From the NCBI RefSeq assembly GCF_024518675.1, contig NZ_JANIGL010000002.1, forward strand, positions 186,001-250,000: DNA of 64,000 nt, given 5' to 3'. The position numbers and the translations under genes were made by a program. Below the pieces are notes generated by a model. The model was given only the letters and a program-made list of their open reading frames with translations. It made no database searches and was not told where the DNA came from. Within the stretch, counting starts at the first letter, position 1, and each line of letters starts with the position of its first letter. Source of the DNA: Pseudoalteromonas shioyasakiensis. GTDB lineage: Bacteria > Pseudomonadota > Gammaproteobacteria > Enterobacterales > Alteromonadaceae. Of the stretch, positions 53,261-62,683 are shown piece after piece.

Positions 53261-53977
53261 CTAAACCATTAACGCAAGATTATCAATAAACGGTTTATTC
53301 TGTTCATCAATAATTTGAATAATGTCTTTGTGTAATCGTTTTTTATGCTCTGCAAAAATAGGCCGTTTTTTGTCAAATGTAGCGGCGAATTCCATCACAT
53401 CAGCAAGTAAAGTATCGTTATCTTTTGAAGCCTTTTCGATAATGTGATCGACCGCTAACTCTGCGCCTGGGACGCGTCGGCCGGTTAGTTTCATTTCATT
53501 AAAGCGGTAATAAGGCATCGCTTTTTTTACAAAAGCTATCATGCCGGGTAAAAATGGAATAGATAAATCAACTTCAGGGAAGCAAAAGAACCCGCGATCT
53601 GCTCGCATAAATCTAAAGTCACAGGCACACGATAAAATAGCTCCGTTACCAAAAGCATGGCCATTAATCGCCGCAATAACTGGCATCGGGAACAGTAATA
53701 ATGTTTTAAACACCTCATCCATATCATACATAAAGCAACGTATTTCATCCGCCTTTTGAGCTTTCATTGCAGGCATGAGCCAATCTGTATCTATGCCTAA
53801 ACTCCAGCTTTTTTCATCATTTGAGGTAATAACTAAGGCTTTATGATTTTCGTTTTCAAGCACTTCACTTAATAGCGTCTTTAGAGTCGAGGCAAAAGCG
53901 GGATTCTGGCGGTTTTCACCATTGGTCATTGTAATAACTGCCACGCTCCCCTGCGTGGATAATGTCATAATACTCAT
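53261..53977 (-). CDS. Enoyl-CoA hydratase/isomerase family protein
   Basis: This 238-aa crotonase-fold protein has an oxyanion-hole strand (SWSLGIDTDWL near residue 57) and the central AAINGHAFGNGAILSCACDFRF helix near 105. The usual second catalytic Glu of hydratases (PE..LG) is replaced by FCFPEVDLSIPF, a pattern of the delta3,delta2-enoyl-CoA isomerase type. It could act in fatty-acid oxidation, but the substrate is not certain. AAAGG precedes the ATG. Confidence 0.87.
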   Translation of the reverse strand: MSIMTLSTQGSVAVITMTNGENRQNPAFASTLKTLLSEVLENENHKALVITSNDEKSWSLGIDTDWLMPAMKAQKADEIRCFMYDMDEVFKTLLLFPMPVIAAINGHAFGNGAILSCACDFRFMRADRGFFCFPEVDLSIPFLPGMIAFVKKAMPYYRFNEMKLTGRRVPGAELAVDHIIEKASKDNDTLLADVMEFAATFDKKRPIFAEHKKRLHKDIIQIIDEQNKPFIDNLALMV

Positions 53978-54160
53978 AGTCGTACCTTTTAATTTTTATT
54001 GTGTGATTAGATTGCCCCTTTAACATTACAGGCGCTTATTGTTAATAATGCCATGGTTAATGTTTATGTTACTAGGGCTAAAGCTAACGAATTGTTTGTC
54101 TAAAGGATTAAAATTGATCACAATGCTCACTCAATCATTTAACTGCAGTGGTAATTACAT

Positions 54161-54808
54161 ATGAATAAAACAGCAATTGTTATTGGTGCCACAGGATTAA
54201 TAGGTAGCCATTTAGTTGAGCAGTTAATTAGCGCAGTCCATATCAATAAAGTGATTACACTTACTCGTCGCCCTGTTAGTTATAACAGTAATAAAGTCAT
54301 TAATTATGTGGTGGACTTTGCACAATTAGAGCAACACTCAAGTCTTTTTAAAGCAGATATTCTATTTTCATGCTTAGGTACAACCAAAAAAGCCGCGGGC
54401 TCAATTGATGCACAGCGAAAAGTAGACTTTAACTACCAACTTCATGCAGCTCAACTTGCTGCAAAGAACGGGGTTGAACACTATTTATTAGTGTCGTCCA
54501 GCGGTGCAAATGCTAACAGTCGCAGTGCGTATTTAAAAATGAAAGGTGAGCTTGACCAAGCGGTAACCCAGCTTAACTTTAAACAGATTAGCATTATACA
54601 GCCCTCTTTATTACTTGGGGAGCGAGATAATGATTTTAGGCTTGGCGAAAATCTTGGCAGCGTATTTTTACCTGTATTATGTATGCTCCCAGGCCTTAAA
54701 AAGTTTAGGCCAATAACTGGCAAACAAGTCGCTATAAAAATGTGTAATAGCAGTGCCCAACCAGCTCAGGGACTAAAATATTATAAACTAGATGAATTAT
54801 TTCAATAA
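54161..54808 (+). CDS. NAD(P)-binding oxidoreductase (HTATIP2-like atypical SDR)
   Basis: This 215-aa single-domain Rossmann protein has the dinucleotide motif VIGATGLIGSHLVEQL at residues 7-22, a CLGTTKKAAGS block near 70 and LLVSSSGANANS near 110, with YLKMKGELD supplying the Y-x-x-x-K pair. It resembles the TIP30/HTATIP2-like group. The substrate is unknown. It is a single-gene unit. Confidence 0.86.
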   Translation: MNKTAIVIGATGLIGSHLVEQLISAVHINKVITLTRRPVSYNSNKVINYVVDFAQLEQHSSLFKADILFSCLGTTKKAAGSIDAQRKVDFNYQLHAAQLAAKNGVEHYLLVSSSGANANSRSAYLKMKGELDQAVTQLNFKQISIIQPSLLLGERDNDFRLGENLGSVFLPVLCMLPGLKKFRPITGKQVAIKMCNSSAQPAQGLKYYKLDELFQ

Positions 54809-54840
54809 TAAAAAAGCCCCATCAATAAAGTGATGAGGCT
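54809..54840 (-). terminator. Terminator after the AbgT gene
   Basis: On the minus strand AGCCTCATCA-CTTTAT-TGATGGGGCT, with one mismatch, is followed by a TTTTTT run. It can also weakly serve the convergent plus-strand gene. Confidence 0.8.
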
Positions 54841-54862
54841 GTCAGAATAGTTATGGTATGTA

Positions 54863-56422
54863 TTACGGCGTCACAGCTGGGTAAACGTAGCTTGCATCAA
54901 GACCAAGCGGGATACCAAGTGCCCAGTAGCCCAGTAAAAACAAACTCCAACCAATCATAAAGGCAATTGAGTACGGCAGCATCATAGCGATGAGTGTACC
55001 GATGCCAGTGCCTTTAACATACTTTTGACAGTACACCACTACGAGCGGAAAGTAAGGCATTAACGGGGTAATAATGTTTGAGCTTGAATCACCTACACGA
55101 TACGCGGCTTGCGTTAAATCAGGTGAAATACCTAACTGCATGAGCATAGGCACAAACACCGGGCCGAGTAATGCCCACTTAGCAGAACTTGAGCCTACAA
55201 ATAAGTTAACAAAGCCTGTTAAAAAGATAATGCCTACAACAGTTACGGCGCTAGGTAGCTCCATCGCCTTTAACAGCTGCGCCCCTTCAATAGCTAGAAG
55301 CGCTCCTAGATTTGATTTACTAAATGCAGCAATAAATAACGAGCAGAAAAATGCCATAACAATATAATACGACATACCATGCATTGCTTTACTCATCGCA
55401 TCGATCATATCTTTAGAGCTTTTAAAAGTACCAACGGTAAAGCCATAGACCGCACCTGGTATCCAAAACAATAAGAAAATTAACGGTACGATTGATTGCA
55501 TTAAGGGTGATCTAAAGTTAGTGAGTGAACCATCAGCGCTGCGCATGGCAGAATCGGCTGGTGCTGATACAAACGCGAGTAACGCAAGACCCGCGACCAT
55601 TACCGCACTTGCAATAAAAAATGCGCGTTTTTCATCGCTTCTAGCATCTTCGAAAACAGGTAGATCCTCACTATTACCATCAAGTTCAGTATTCTTTAAT
55701 CGAGGCTCAATAATTTTATCAGTGATATACCAGCCTAATAAAACAATAAATAAGCTAGAAGCCGAGGTAAATGCCCAGTTATTTAATGGGTTAATCGACA
55801 TCGTCGGATTAATGATTTGCGCCGCACTTTGGGTAAAGCTTTGTAATAACGGGTCGATGCCAGATGGAATAAAGTTAGCTCCAAAGCCACCACTAACACC
55901 GGCAAATGCCGCAGCAATGCCTGCAAGTGGATGACGACCAGCCGCATAAAAAATAACACCCGCTAATGGAATAACTAATACATAACCGGCATCGGTAGCG
56001 GTATGGCTAACAATCGCAACCAAAATAATAGAAGGCGTAAGTAACTGTTTAGGCGTTACTTTTAGCATAAGTTTTAAGCCAGTATTGATAAAGCCTGAAT
56101 GCTCTGCAACACCAACCCCTAACATAGCAACTAATACCACACCTAATGGCGCAAAACCGGTAAAGGTTTTTACCATCGAAGACAAAAAGGTGGCAAGTGA
56201 ATCACTGGCCAACATGTTATTAATTATAATGGCTTCGCCTGTACGGGGGTCAATAGCGTCAAAGTTAACGCCTGAAAACCACCACGACAAAAACCAAATT
56301 AGTAACATGGCAAATAAAAATATAATTGCCGGATCAGGTAGTTTGTTTCCAACCCTTTCGACAAAGTTTAAAAACCGTGCAACTAGCCCTGTCGGCATCG
56401 TTGCATCATTATTGTTATTCAT
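54863..56422 (-). CDS. AbgT family transporter
   Basis: This 519-aa inner-membrane protein has about eleven hydrophobic segments and belongs to the AbgT family of p-aminobenzoyl-glutamate and antimetabolite transporters (AbgT, MtrF, YdaH). Typical blocks are ERVGNKLPDPAIIF near residue 24, SHTATDAGYVLVIPLAG near 138, FGANFIPSGIDPLLQ near 180 and DSSSNIITPLMPYFPLVV near 440. It may export sulfonamide-like compounds or import PABA-glutamate. No abgAB hydrolase genes are adjacent, which leans away from the import role. Confidence 0.93.
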   Translation of the reverse strand: MNNNNDATMPTGLVARFLNFVERVGNKLPDPAIIFLFAMLLIWFLSWWFSGVNFDAIDPRTGEAIIINNMLASDSLATFLSSMVKTFTGFAPLGVVLVAMLGVGVAEHSGFINTGLKLMLKVTPKQLLTPSIILVAIVSHTATDAGYVLVIPLAGVIFYAAGRHPLAGIAAAFAGVSGGFGANFIPSGIDPLLQSFTQSAAQIINPTMSINPLNNWAFTSASSLFIVLLGWYITDKIIEPRLKNTELDGNSEDLPVFEDARSDEKRAFFIASAVMVAGLALLAFVSAPADSAMRSADGSLTNFRSPLMQSIVPLIFLLFWIPGAVYGFTVGTFKSSKDMIDAMSKAMHGMSYYIVMAFFCSLFIAAFSKSNLGALLAIEGAQLLKAMELPSAVTVVGIIFLTGFVNLFVGSSSAKWALLGPVFVPMLMQLGISPDLTQAAYRVGDSSSNIITPLMPYFPLVVVYCQKYVKGTGIGTLIAMMLPYSIAFMIGWSLFLLGYWALGIPLGLDASYVYPAVTP

Positions 56423-56534
56423 TTCGCTTGTTCCCTAGAATTTTAACCTGCATACATTACCGTAAATGCCGCGTTAGGTAAATTTTAAGTAAACAATAAA
56501 ATCACAGTTCAGGGACAAATGTTGTGTGCATGAA

Positions 56535-56560
56535 CAAAAAAACGGCCATTCAGCCGCTTT
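56535..56560 (-). terminator. Terminator after yfcL
   Basis: On the minus strand a short GC-rich CGGC-TGAATG-GCCG hairpin is followed by TTTTTTT, just after the yfcL stop. Confidence 0.65.
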
Positions 56561-56584
56561 TATATCTATTCGCATGAATTACAT

Positions 56585-56860
56585 TTACGCCAGCGCTTTT
56601 ACTTCTTCCCAAATACGTACAACAAGCGCTTTATCGTCTTCATTAAGTTCGCCATTGCGATAGGCTTTCACTAAGCTTTTTTCAACCGTTTCATTGAGCT
56701 CTGATACTTCTAAATTAAGCTCTTCAACTTGTGCATACCCCACAGCTAAATCAAAATGACCGCGTAAATAACCACCGGCAAACAACTCGTCATCAGTGGC
56801 TTTAATGACTAAATCATCAAAGTATTGCTGCGCTGCATCTATATAACTTACTAAACTCAT
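56585..56860 (-). CDS. yfcL: YfcL family protein
   Basis: This 91-aa soluble protein follows E. coli YfcL: the block ATDDELFAGGYLRGHFDLAV near residue 20 and the ELNEDDKALVVRIWEEV end. Function is unknown. It starts one base after the ATP-NAD kinase-like gene. Together with epmC it preserves the yfcM-yfcL neighbourhood. Confidence 0.9.
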   Translation of the reverse strand: MSLVSYIDAAQQYFDDLVIKATDDELFAGGYLRGHFDLAVGYAQVEELNLEVSELNETVEKSLVKAYRNGELNEDDKALVVRIWEEVKALA

Positions 56861-58003
56861 TTACTTCTCCTGTACTTGCAGGGTATCTTGGTGACCCACA
56901 GCATACATAACATGGTCGTTAAATCCGGTTGTAACACGGATATAACCGCTTAATTCATCATCTAACTCACTATCGCCAGTATCAGCAATCAGTGGTCGGC
57001 CATTTAAGGCTTGTAATTTGGTTTTGGTTGCCACAACAATAATATTTTCTTTACCGATTGCACGAATAAGTGCAGGACTTAATTGTTGGTTACCACGGCC
57101 AAAAATATGCCCTTGGCCACCAATTAAAGTGATCACTAATTTAGTATCAATGCCATTAGTTGCATCCAGTAACTGTTGCGCCGTTAAATCTTGACCAATA
57201 ACGGCTTGATCTTGTACTAAATCAACACCTAACAAGGTGTTTTCAAGACCCATTTCTTCCATTATGGCCTCAACGGTTGAGCCACTGCCCATAATATATT
57301 TAAAATCTTCATCCATTTCAGACACAACATAGGCGGCAATATCTGCCAGCACTAATTCGTCAGTTTCTTTACCGCCATTTTTAACGGCTTGTACATAACG
57401 TACTTCACTCGGCACTTGCATTTCACCATAGCGCTTTGCTTTGACTGTTCCTTGACGAAAGGCATCTTCATCAATATCCATAACATCTGCATCTGCTAAC
57501 GTTACCAGCTCACCTTTTACCAGCATCTCAACAACACGACCCGCCGCTTTAGGAGTAATGGCATAAACACCAGAGTGAATTTTGCAGCCTGCTGGAATGC
57601 CCAGCACAGGAACACTGTCATCCACCGCATGACAAATATTGCGCGCTGTGCCATCACCACCAGCAAATAAAAGTAAATCAACACCAAGCTGTTGCAATGC
57701 TTTGGCTGCAAGCTCGGTGTCTTCACTGGTTGTAGAACGTTCGCTACGATAAATAACCTGTGTCGCAAAGCCCATCGCTTTTGCTGTATTTTCACCCATA
57801 GCATCATTGACCGTGAAAATCGTTATTTGTGCTTTATGGGGTAATAATACCTCAAGAGCGGCTTTAGTCCGTATGTTAGCTTTAGGCTGTGCCCCTAATT
57901 CAATTGCCTTTGCGGCGGTCTCTACACCGTCACTGCCCTTTAATGCAACACTGCCACCTAAACCTGCAACAGGGTTTACAATTAAGCCTAATTTAAACTG
58001 CAT
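56861..58003 (-). CDS. ATP-NAD kinase/AcoX family protein
   Basis: This 380-aa protein has an NAD-kinase-like fold, with LGLIVNPVAGLGG at the N-terminus, the phosphate-binding FAGGDGTARNICHAV near residue 105 and IPAGCKIHSGVYAITP near 135. A further 200-residue C-terminal domain continues with GSGSTVEAIMEEMGL. It is not the housekeeping NadK; the AcoX-type group is uncharacterised. It overlaps epmC by 11 bp and abuts yfcL, so it is translated with them and may act in the same process. Confidence 0.88.
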   Translation of the reverse strand: MQFKLGLIVNPVAGLGGSVALKGSDGVETAAKAIELGAQPKANIRTKAALEVLLPHKAQITIFTVNDAMGENTAKAMGFATQVIYRSERSTTSEDTELAAKALQQLGVDLLLFAGGDGTARNICHAVDDSVPVLGIPAGCKIHSGVYAITPKAAGRVVEMLVKGELVTLADADVMDIDEDAFRQGTVKAKRYGEMQVPSEVRYVQAVKNGGKETDELVLADIAAYVVSEMDEDFKYIMGSGSTVEAIMEEMGLENTLLGVDLVQDQAVIGQDLTAQQLLDATNGIDTKLVITLIGGQGHIFGRGNQQLSPALIRAIGKENIIVVATKTKLQALNGRPLIADTGDSELDDELSGYIRVTTGFNDHVMYAVGHQDTLQVQEK

Positions 58004-58547
58004 TCTTTAGCTCCTTTGGGTGCTGCCATGCAAACTGAGTAGCACTCATCGGCCACGGTGTGTTATAAAATTCACTTAAGGCCTTAAGTAATTTATGGGT
58101 ACGCACATTAAAGCCGTTACTCAGTAAATATAAAACTTGCTGATGAACTCGTGCTTGAAAGTCAAAGCGACAGGTTTGCTCACCATTTAAATTATCAACC
58201 GATACATTAAACTCAAAACCGGCGGCAACACTGAGCGCCCATTCAATTGCTTGGGGTTTTATTTCAACGCTTTCAAACTCAGCCTGCTGGGCTTTATCTC
58301 GGCCATCAGGGCAATACCAATAGCCGTAATCTTCTAATAATCGTCGCTTATCACCTGCCACTAACCAATGAGCCACCTCGTGCAGAGCACTGGCATAAAA
58401 GCCATGGGCAAAAATGATTTGGTGGTAAGGCGTTTGCTCGTTTGCTGGCATATAAACAGGCTCATGCTCCCCTTTTACCAAGCGCGTATTATGGCTTTGA
58501 TAAAAATTCGACTCAAAAATAGATATTAGATCGGCTATTTGATGCAT
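57993..58547 (-). CDS. epmC: Elongation factor P hydroxylase EpmC
   Basis: EpmC (YfcM) hydroxylates the beta-lysylated lysine of elongation factor P, which helps ribosomes through polyproline stretches. The 184-aa protein has the iron-binding HEVAHWLVAG near residue 61, GYWYCPDGRD near 75 and FESVEIKPQAIEW near 90, typical of the family. The epmA and epmB genes are not in this window. Confidence 0.93.
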   Translation of the reverse strand: MHQIADLISIFESNFYQSHNTRLVKGEHEPVYMPANEQTPYHQIIFAHGFYASALHEVAHWLVAGDKRRLLEDYGYWYCPDGRDKAQQAEFESVEIKPQAIEWALSVAAGFEFNVSVDNLNGEQTCRFDFQARVHQQVLYLLSNGFNVRTHKLLKALSEFYNTPWPMSATQFAWQHPKELKNAV

Positions 58548-58674
58548 ATAGATCTGAAAAGGCCTCGATAAACGGTAACTAGTACGCTGTAAAAACGAGG
58601 CGAATTGTACGAGCTTTTAAAGATAAAGTAAAAATCTTGCGCTATAAAAAACCTAGGCATAGTCAATTAACCGC

Positions 58675-59043
58675 TTATACTTCACCTACATTGGCGCTTT
58701 CACTAAGATAGCGTTTCAAAAGCTGAGTATTACGCGTATTCGCTTTAAAATAAGCATCAAAAATATCGCCAAAAAACGGGATCAATCCACCCACAAAATC
58801 AATCAACATATTTATAATGATGCGTGACTTTAGTTGCGAGCCCACACCTAGGCGCTGGGCTTCAAAAAGGATATAGCTTGATAATATCAGCCCCGCTAAA
58901 TCACCAATGCCGGGTATAAGCCCTATAAGTGCTTCAATACCAAACTTAAAACGAGTAAAGGGTATGCCTATACTGCTATCAGTGAAACGACTAAACCTTT
59001 CTAAGCGTTTTAACGTTGCTTGGTGATCAATGTTATTAATCAT
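58675..59043 (-). CDS. DUF4112 family membrane protein
   Basis: This 122-aa protein has the DUF4112 layout: a basic amphipathic N-terminus, IGLIPGIGDLAGLILSSYIL near residue 40, and DFVGGLIPFFGDIFDAYFKAN near 85, two similar Gly-Pro-Gly-Asp hydrophobic hairpins that suggest an internal repeat. Function is unknown. Confidence 0.9.
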   Translation of the reverse strand: MINNIDHQATLKRLERFSRFTDSSIGIPFTRFKFGIEALIGLIPGIGDLAGLILSSYILFEAQRLGVGSQLKSRIIINMLIDFVGGLIPFFGDIFDAYFKANTRNTQLLKRYLSESANVGEV

Positions 59044-59055
59044 AAACCCTCATAC

Positions 59056-59085
59056 ACAAAAGCAGCCTATCAAGATAAGGCTGCC
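59056..59085 (-). terminator. Terminator after the GST gene
   Basis: On the minus strand GCAGCCTTATC pairs with GATAGGCTGC (one bulge) and is followed by TTTTG. It lies just after the glutathione S-transferase stop. Confidence 0.65.
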
Positions 59086-59103
59086 CCATATCAATGAAAT
59101 TGA

Positions 59104-59754
59104 CTAAATAACATCAACGCCAGCTTCATCCGCTTGTACAATATCTGTTTCAGTCCTAGATTCAATGATCCAACGCTGTAGTACAGAGCAAGCCATTACA
59201 GTGTCACAATATTGCTGTGCTAACGGGGATAAGTTAAGTTGATATGTTTTTAACCGTAATACAACTGGGGCATACATAGCATCTGCAATACTAAATTCAC
59301 CAAACAACCAACTGTTTGGATAAAGCGTTTGCTGTGTGGAAAATATTTCATCGATGCGTGCAAGGTCTTTTTTTGCTGCATCGGATAATTCAAGGTGACG
59401 CGTTGCCCGTATATTCATCGGCATTTCATTACGAAGTGCCATAAACCCGGAATGCATTTCGGCACTTATACTTCGCGCTTGTGCTCGCAAAGCGACCGCT
59501 TTTGGCCAGGCTGCATTAGACAAATAAGCATCATTGATGTATTCACAAATGGCCAACGAATCCCATATTTGCAATTCGCCATCTATCAATGCAGGTACTT
59601 TTGCTACCGTAAAGCGTTTTTGCAGTTCGCTATAAAACTCAGGTGTATCTAAAACAAGTTGTTGCTCAGCAAACTCAATATTGAATTTACTCATTAAATA
59701 CCATGCTCGTAGAGACCAGCTCGAGTAGTTTTTATTACCAATAAATAATTGCAT
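59104..59754 (-). CDS. Glutathione S-transferase family protein
   Basis: This 216-aa protein has a thioredoxin-like N-terminal domain with NKNYSSWSLRAWYLM near residue 8 (the Ser pair marks a zeta/beta-like GST) and WDSLAICEYINDAY near 65 for glutathione binding. A helical C-terminal domain with the N-capping LFGEFSIADAMYAPV near 150 follows. It is likely cytosolic detoxification or maleylacetoacetate isomerase-like; the exact reaction is unknown. Confidence 0.9.
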   Translation of the reverse strand: MQLFIGNKNYSSWSLRAWYLMSKFNIEFAEQQLVLDTPEFYSELQKRFTVAKVPALIDGELQIWDSLAICEYINDAYLSNAAWPKAVALRAQARSISAEMHSGFMALRNEMPMNIRATRHLELSDAAKKDLARIDEIFSTQQTLYPNSWLFGEFSIADAMYAPVVLRLKTYQLNLSPLAQQYCDTVMACSVLQRWIIESRTETDIVQADEAGVDVI

Positions 59755-59777
59755 TGATTATCCTTTTACAAAGCGAC

Positions 59778-59806
59778 AAAAAACGCGATAAAAATCGCGT
59801 TTTGAA
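59778..59806. terminator. Terminator after aroC
   Basis: AAAACGCGAT-AAAA-ATCGCGTTTT is a perfect 10-bp stem with A and T runs, between aroC and the GST gene. Confidence 0.92.
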
Positions 59807-59840
59807 GAGTAAAAACTGAGGTTTATAAAAACCCAACCCG

Positions 59841-60938
59841 TTACACTGAGCCGTTTATTGGCCCATGTTCATGATTAACATGTGGGTTTTGCCCGCGTTG
59901 GCGCAGTAAATGATCCATCAGTGTGATTGCCATCATGGCTTCGGCTATTGGAATGGCACGAATGCCTACACACGGGTCATGGCGACCTTTAGTGATCATC
60001 TCAACCGCTTCATTTTCAGTATTAATACTGTTACCAGGGATAGTAATACTTGATGTTGGTTTTAGCGCGATTGAGGCGATAATATCTTGCCCAGTCGAAA
60101 TTCCCGCCAATACGCCACCAGCATGATTTGAGGTGAAGCCGTCCGGTGTTAACTCATCGCGGTGCTCTGAACCTTTTTGCTCAACCACATCAAAACCATC
60201 ACCAATTTCAACACCTTTTACTGCGTTAATACTCATTAATGAGTGAGCAAGTTCAGCATCAAGCCTGTCAAAAACAGGTTCACCTAGGCCTACAGGAACA
60301 TTTTTGGCCACAACTTTGACCTTAGCACCCACTGAGTCGCCTTGCTTTTTTAAATCCCGCATATATTCATCAAGGGCTTCAAGCTTGCTGGCATCAGGGA
60401 AAAAGAATAAGTTGTTCTCTACTTCATTCCAGTCGTAATTTTCAGCTTTTATTGGCCCAAGTTGGCTTAAACAGGCACGGACTTCAATACCATGAAACTG
60501 TTTTAGGTATTTTTTAGCAATGCTGCCTGCCGCTACGCGTATTGCGGTTTCACGAGCCGATGAACGACCACCGCCACGGTAATCACGCAAGCCGTATTTA
60601 TGCCAATAGGTATAATCGCCGTGGCCAGGGCGAAATACATCTTTAATTTTACCGTAATCTTTTGAGCGTTGATCGGTATTTTCAATCAGTAAACCAATAC
60701 TAGTACCTGTGGTTTTACCTTCAAAGACGCCCGAAAGAATTTTAATTTGGTCTTCTTCCCTGCGCTGCGTTGTATAACGGCTTTGCCCTGGTTTACGACG
60801 GTCTAAATCTATTTGTAAGTCGGCCTCTGTGATTTCAAGGCCTGCTGGTGTGCCATCGACAACCCCGCCTAAGGCGACGCCATGGCTTTCACCAAAAGTG
60901 GACACTTTAAATAATTGCCCTATGCTATTACCTGCCAT
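59841..60938 (-). CDS. aroC: Chorismate synthase AroC
   Basis: AroC makes chorismate from EPSP with reduced FMN, the last step of the shikimate pathway. The 365-aa protein has the signatures [18 protein letters not shown] near residue 15, [14 protein letters not shown] near 105, and [20 protein letters not shown] near 120. The ATG at 60938 has GAGGAA upstream; one four codons earlier is less likely. As in E. coli, aroC follows prmB. Confidence 0.97.
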   Translation of the reverse strand: MAGNSIGQLFKVSTFGESHGVALGGVVDGTPAGLEITEADLQIDLDRRKPGQSRYTTQRREEDQIKILSGVFEGKTTGTSIGLLIENTDQRSKDYGKIKDVFRPGHGDYTYWHKYGLRDYRGGGRSSARETAIRVAAGSIAKKYLKQFHGIEVRACLSQLGPIKAENYDWNEVENNLFFFPDASKLEALDEYMRDLKKQGDSVGAKVKVVAKNVPVGLGEPVFDRLDAELAHSLMSINAVKGVEIGDGFDVVEQKGSEHRDELTPDGFTSNHAGGVLAGISTGQDIIASIALKPTSSITIPGNSINTENEAVEMITKGRHDPCVGIRAIPIAEAMMAITLMDHLLRQRGQNPHVNHEHGPINGSV

Positions 60939-60969
60939 TGCTTTCCTCATTCCTAATGACTACTAAGTA

Positions 60970-60999
60970 CCGAGCCTAAGGCTCGGCTTTTATTTTTTA
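60970..60999. other. Perfect hairpin between prmB and aroC
   Basis: CCGAGCC-TAA-GGCTCGG followed on the plus strand by CTTTTATTTTTT. The T-tract points against the direction of prmB and aroC, which are both on the minus strand. It may stop antisense transcription or be a partly symmetric attenuator. Confidence 0.6.
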
Positions 61000-61005
61000 T
61001 GCTGC

Positions 61006-61941
61006 TCAGTCCGCGAAATATTCAACTAGCTGCTTTTTGCTGATCACAAATACGCCTAGGCCGCCTTGCTCAAACTCGACCCATTCAAACGGCGCGCCTG
61101 GATATAGTGCATCCATGTGTACCATAGAGTTACCCACTTCGACAAATAACAAACCGTTATCAGTTAGATGTTCTGCTGCTTCACTTAATATTGTGCGGGT
61201 AACATCGAGGCCGTCATGACCCGATGCAAGACCTAGTTCTGGCTCATGGTGGAACTCACGCGGTAAGTCGGCCATATCTTCAGCATCAACATACGGTGGA
61301 TTGGCAACGATAAGATCGTATTTTTGTCCTGGTACACCACTAAATACGTCTGATTGAATTGGTAGTACACGATCATTTAGCTGATAATCGGTAATATTAA
61401 TATCAGCCACTTCAAGTGCTTCATATGAAATATCAACTGCATCGACCTGTGCAGTCTCAAATGCTTGTGCAAGAGCAATTGCAATACATGCAGAGCCAGT
61501 ACATAAGTCTAAAATGCGGTTAACTGACTCAGGTTGCTGCAACCAAGGTGTAAAGCGATTATTAATCAACTCAGCAAACGGTGAGCGAGGAATTAATACG
61601 CGTTCATCCACATAAAATGGCATATTTGCAAACCAGGCTATATTGGTTAGATATGGAACAGGTGTAAAATCATTAATTCGCTCTGCAATTAAACCCGCTA
61701 GGCGATTTTTCTCTGTGCTTGTAAGCCGTGCGTGCATTAATTCTTTTGGTGCATCAATTGGTAAACTTAATGCTGGAAGTAATAAGCTAACCGCTTCGTC
61801 CCATGCATTATCGGTCCCATGACCAAAGAAAATACCACTGCTGGCAAACTGACTGGTTGTCCAACGTAACCAGTCATGCAATGTTGAAAGTTCTGCAACA
61901 GCTTCATCTAAGGTTGCTTCTTCTATTAGTAATTCGCTCAT
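61006..61941 (-). CDS. prmB: 50S ribosomal protein L3 glutamine methyltransferase PrmB
   Basis: PrmB methylates a glutamine of ribosomal protein L3. The 311-aa protein has an N-terminal helical domain (WTTSQFASSGIFFGHGTDNAW) and a Rossmann domain with ILDLCTGSACIAIALA near residue 143 and the NPPYVDAEDM active site near 210. The start at 61941 fits E. coli PrmB; the longer reading to 61983 is not needed. The order smrB-prmB-aroC is the E. coli order. Confidence 0.96.
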   Translation of the reverse strand: MSELLIEEATLDEAVAELSTLHDWLRWTTSQFASSGIFFGHGTDNAWDEAVSLLLPALSLPIDAPKELMHARLTSTEKNRLAGLIAERINDFTPVPYLTNIAWFANMPFYVDERVLIPRSPFAELINNRFTPWLQQPESVNRILDLCTGSACIAIALAQAFETAQVDAVDISYEALEVADINITDYQLNDRVLPIQSDVFSGVPGQKYDLIVANPPYVDAEDMADLPREFHHEPELGLASGHDGLDVTRTILSEAAEHLTDNGLLFVEVGNSMVHMDALYPGAPFEWVEFEQGGLGVFVISKKQLVEYFAD

Positions 61942-62077
61942 GTGTGTTATCTGCCTGCTTACTTTCAAAAAATGTATATTCAATCGAGGTGGATTAACCT
62001 CTTGATTGCCCTATTGTAACTCGTTTCAACATCGGTTTTTACTCGATTTTTAGCATTTTTTTGTTTAGACTGCCGCT

Positions 62078-62635
62078 ATGAAAAAAGATCCTCACTCAAA
62101 CAGCCAAATCAGCACTGACGACATTGACTTGTTTCGTCAAAGTATTAACGGTGCCCGTGTATTTAAACAAGACACCCATCGTTTTGCTAATAAACCTAAA
62201 GTGTCACAAGCGAAGCAATTTGCCCAGCAAAAAAAGCAACAACAATCAGAATTTTTCTTTTCTGATGAGTATGTGCCAGATATAGACACTAACGGTACAG
62301 TTAATTATGTGCAAGATGGTCAAGACCGCTTTTTAGCTAAGCAATTGCGTCGTGGGGATTTTATTCCTGATTTAACCTTAGACTTGCATGGCTTGAATAA
62401 AGAAATTGCTAAAGACGAGTTAGCAGGCTTAATCCATGAGTGTAAGAAAAAACATTACTACTGTGCGTGCGTTGTTCATGGTATTGGTGGGCATATACTC
62501 AGACATAAAGTACCACAATACCTTGTACAACACCCCGATGTGATCGCAATGCATCAAGCCCCCCTTGAATACGGTGGTAAAGGCGCAGTGCTTATTTTAA
62601 TTAACTTACCACAAAGTGATGAATTTAGACGTTAA
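62078..62635 (+). CDS. smrB: Ribosome rescue factor SmrB
   Basis: SmrB is an endonuclease that cleaves mRNA between collided ribosomes. The 185-aa protein has a charged N-terminal region (about 1-95) and a C-terminal Smr domain with LDLHGLNKEIAKDEL near residue 101 (the DLHG motif), VVHGIGGHILRHKVP near 131 and GAVLILI at the end. It is divergent from prmB, as in E. coli. Confidence 0.95.
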   Translation: MKKDPHSNSQISTDDIDLFRQSINGARVFKQDTHRFANKPKVSQAKQFAQQKKQQQSEFFFSDEYVPDIDTNGTVNYVQDGQDRFLAKQLRRGDFIPDLTLDLHGLNKEIAKDELAGLIHECKKKHYYCACVVHGIGGHILRHKVPQYLVQHPDVIAMHQAPLEYGGKGAVLILINLPQSDEFRR

Positions 62636-62683
62636 CCATTAGTTAAGCTCGACATTCACTTTTTACTTTAAGGCAATAAAGCA

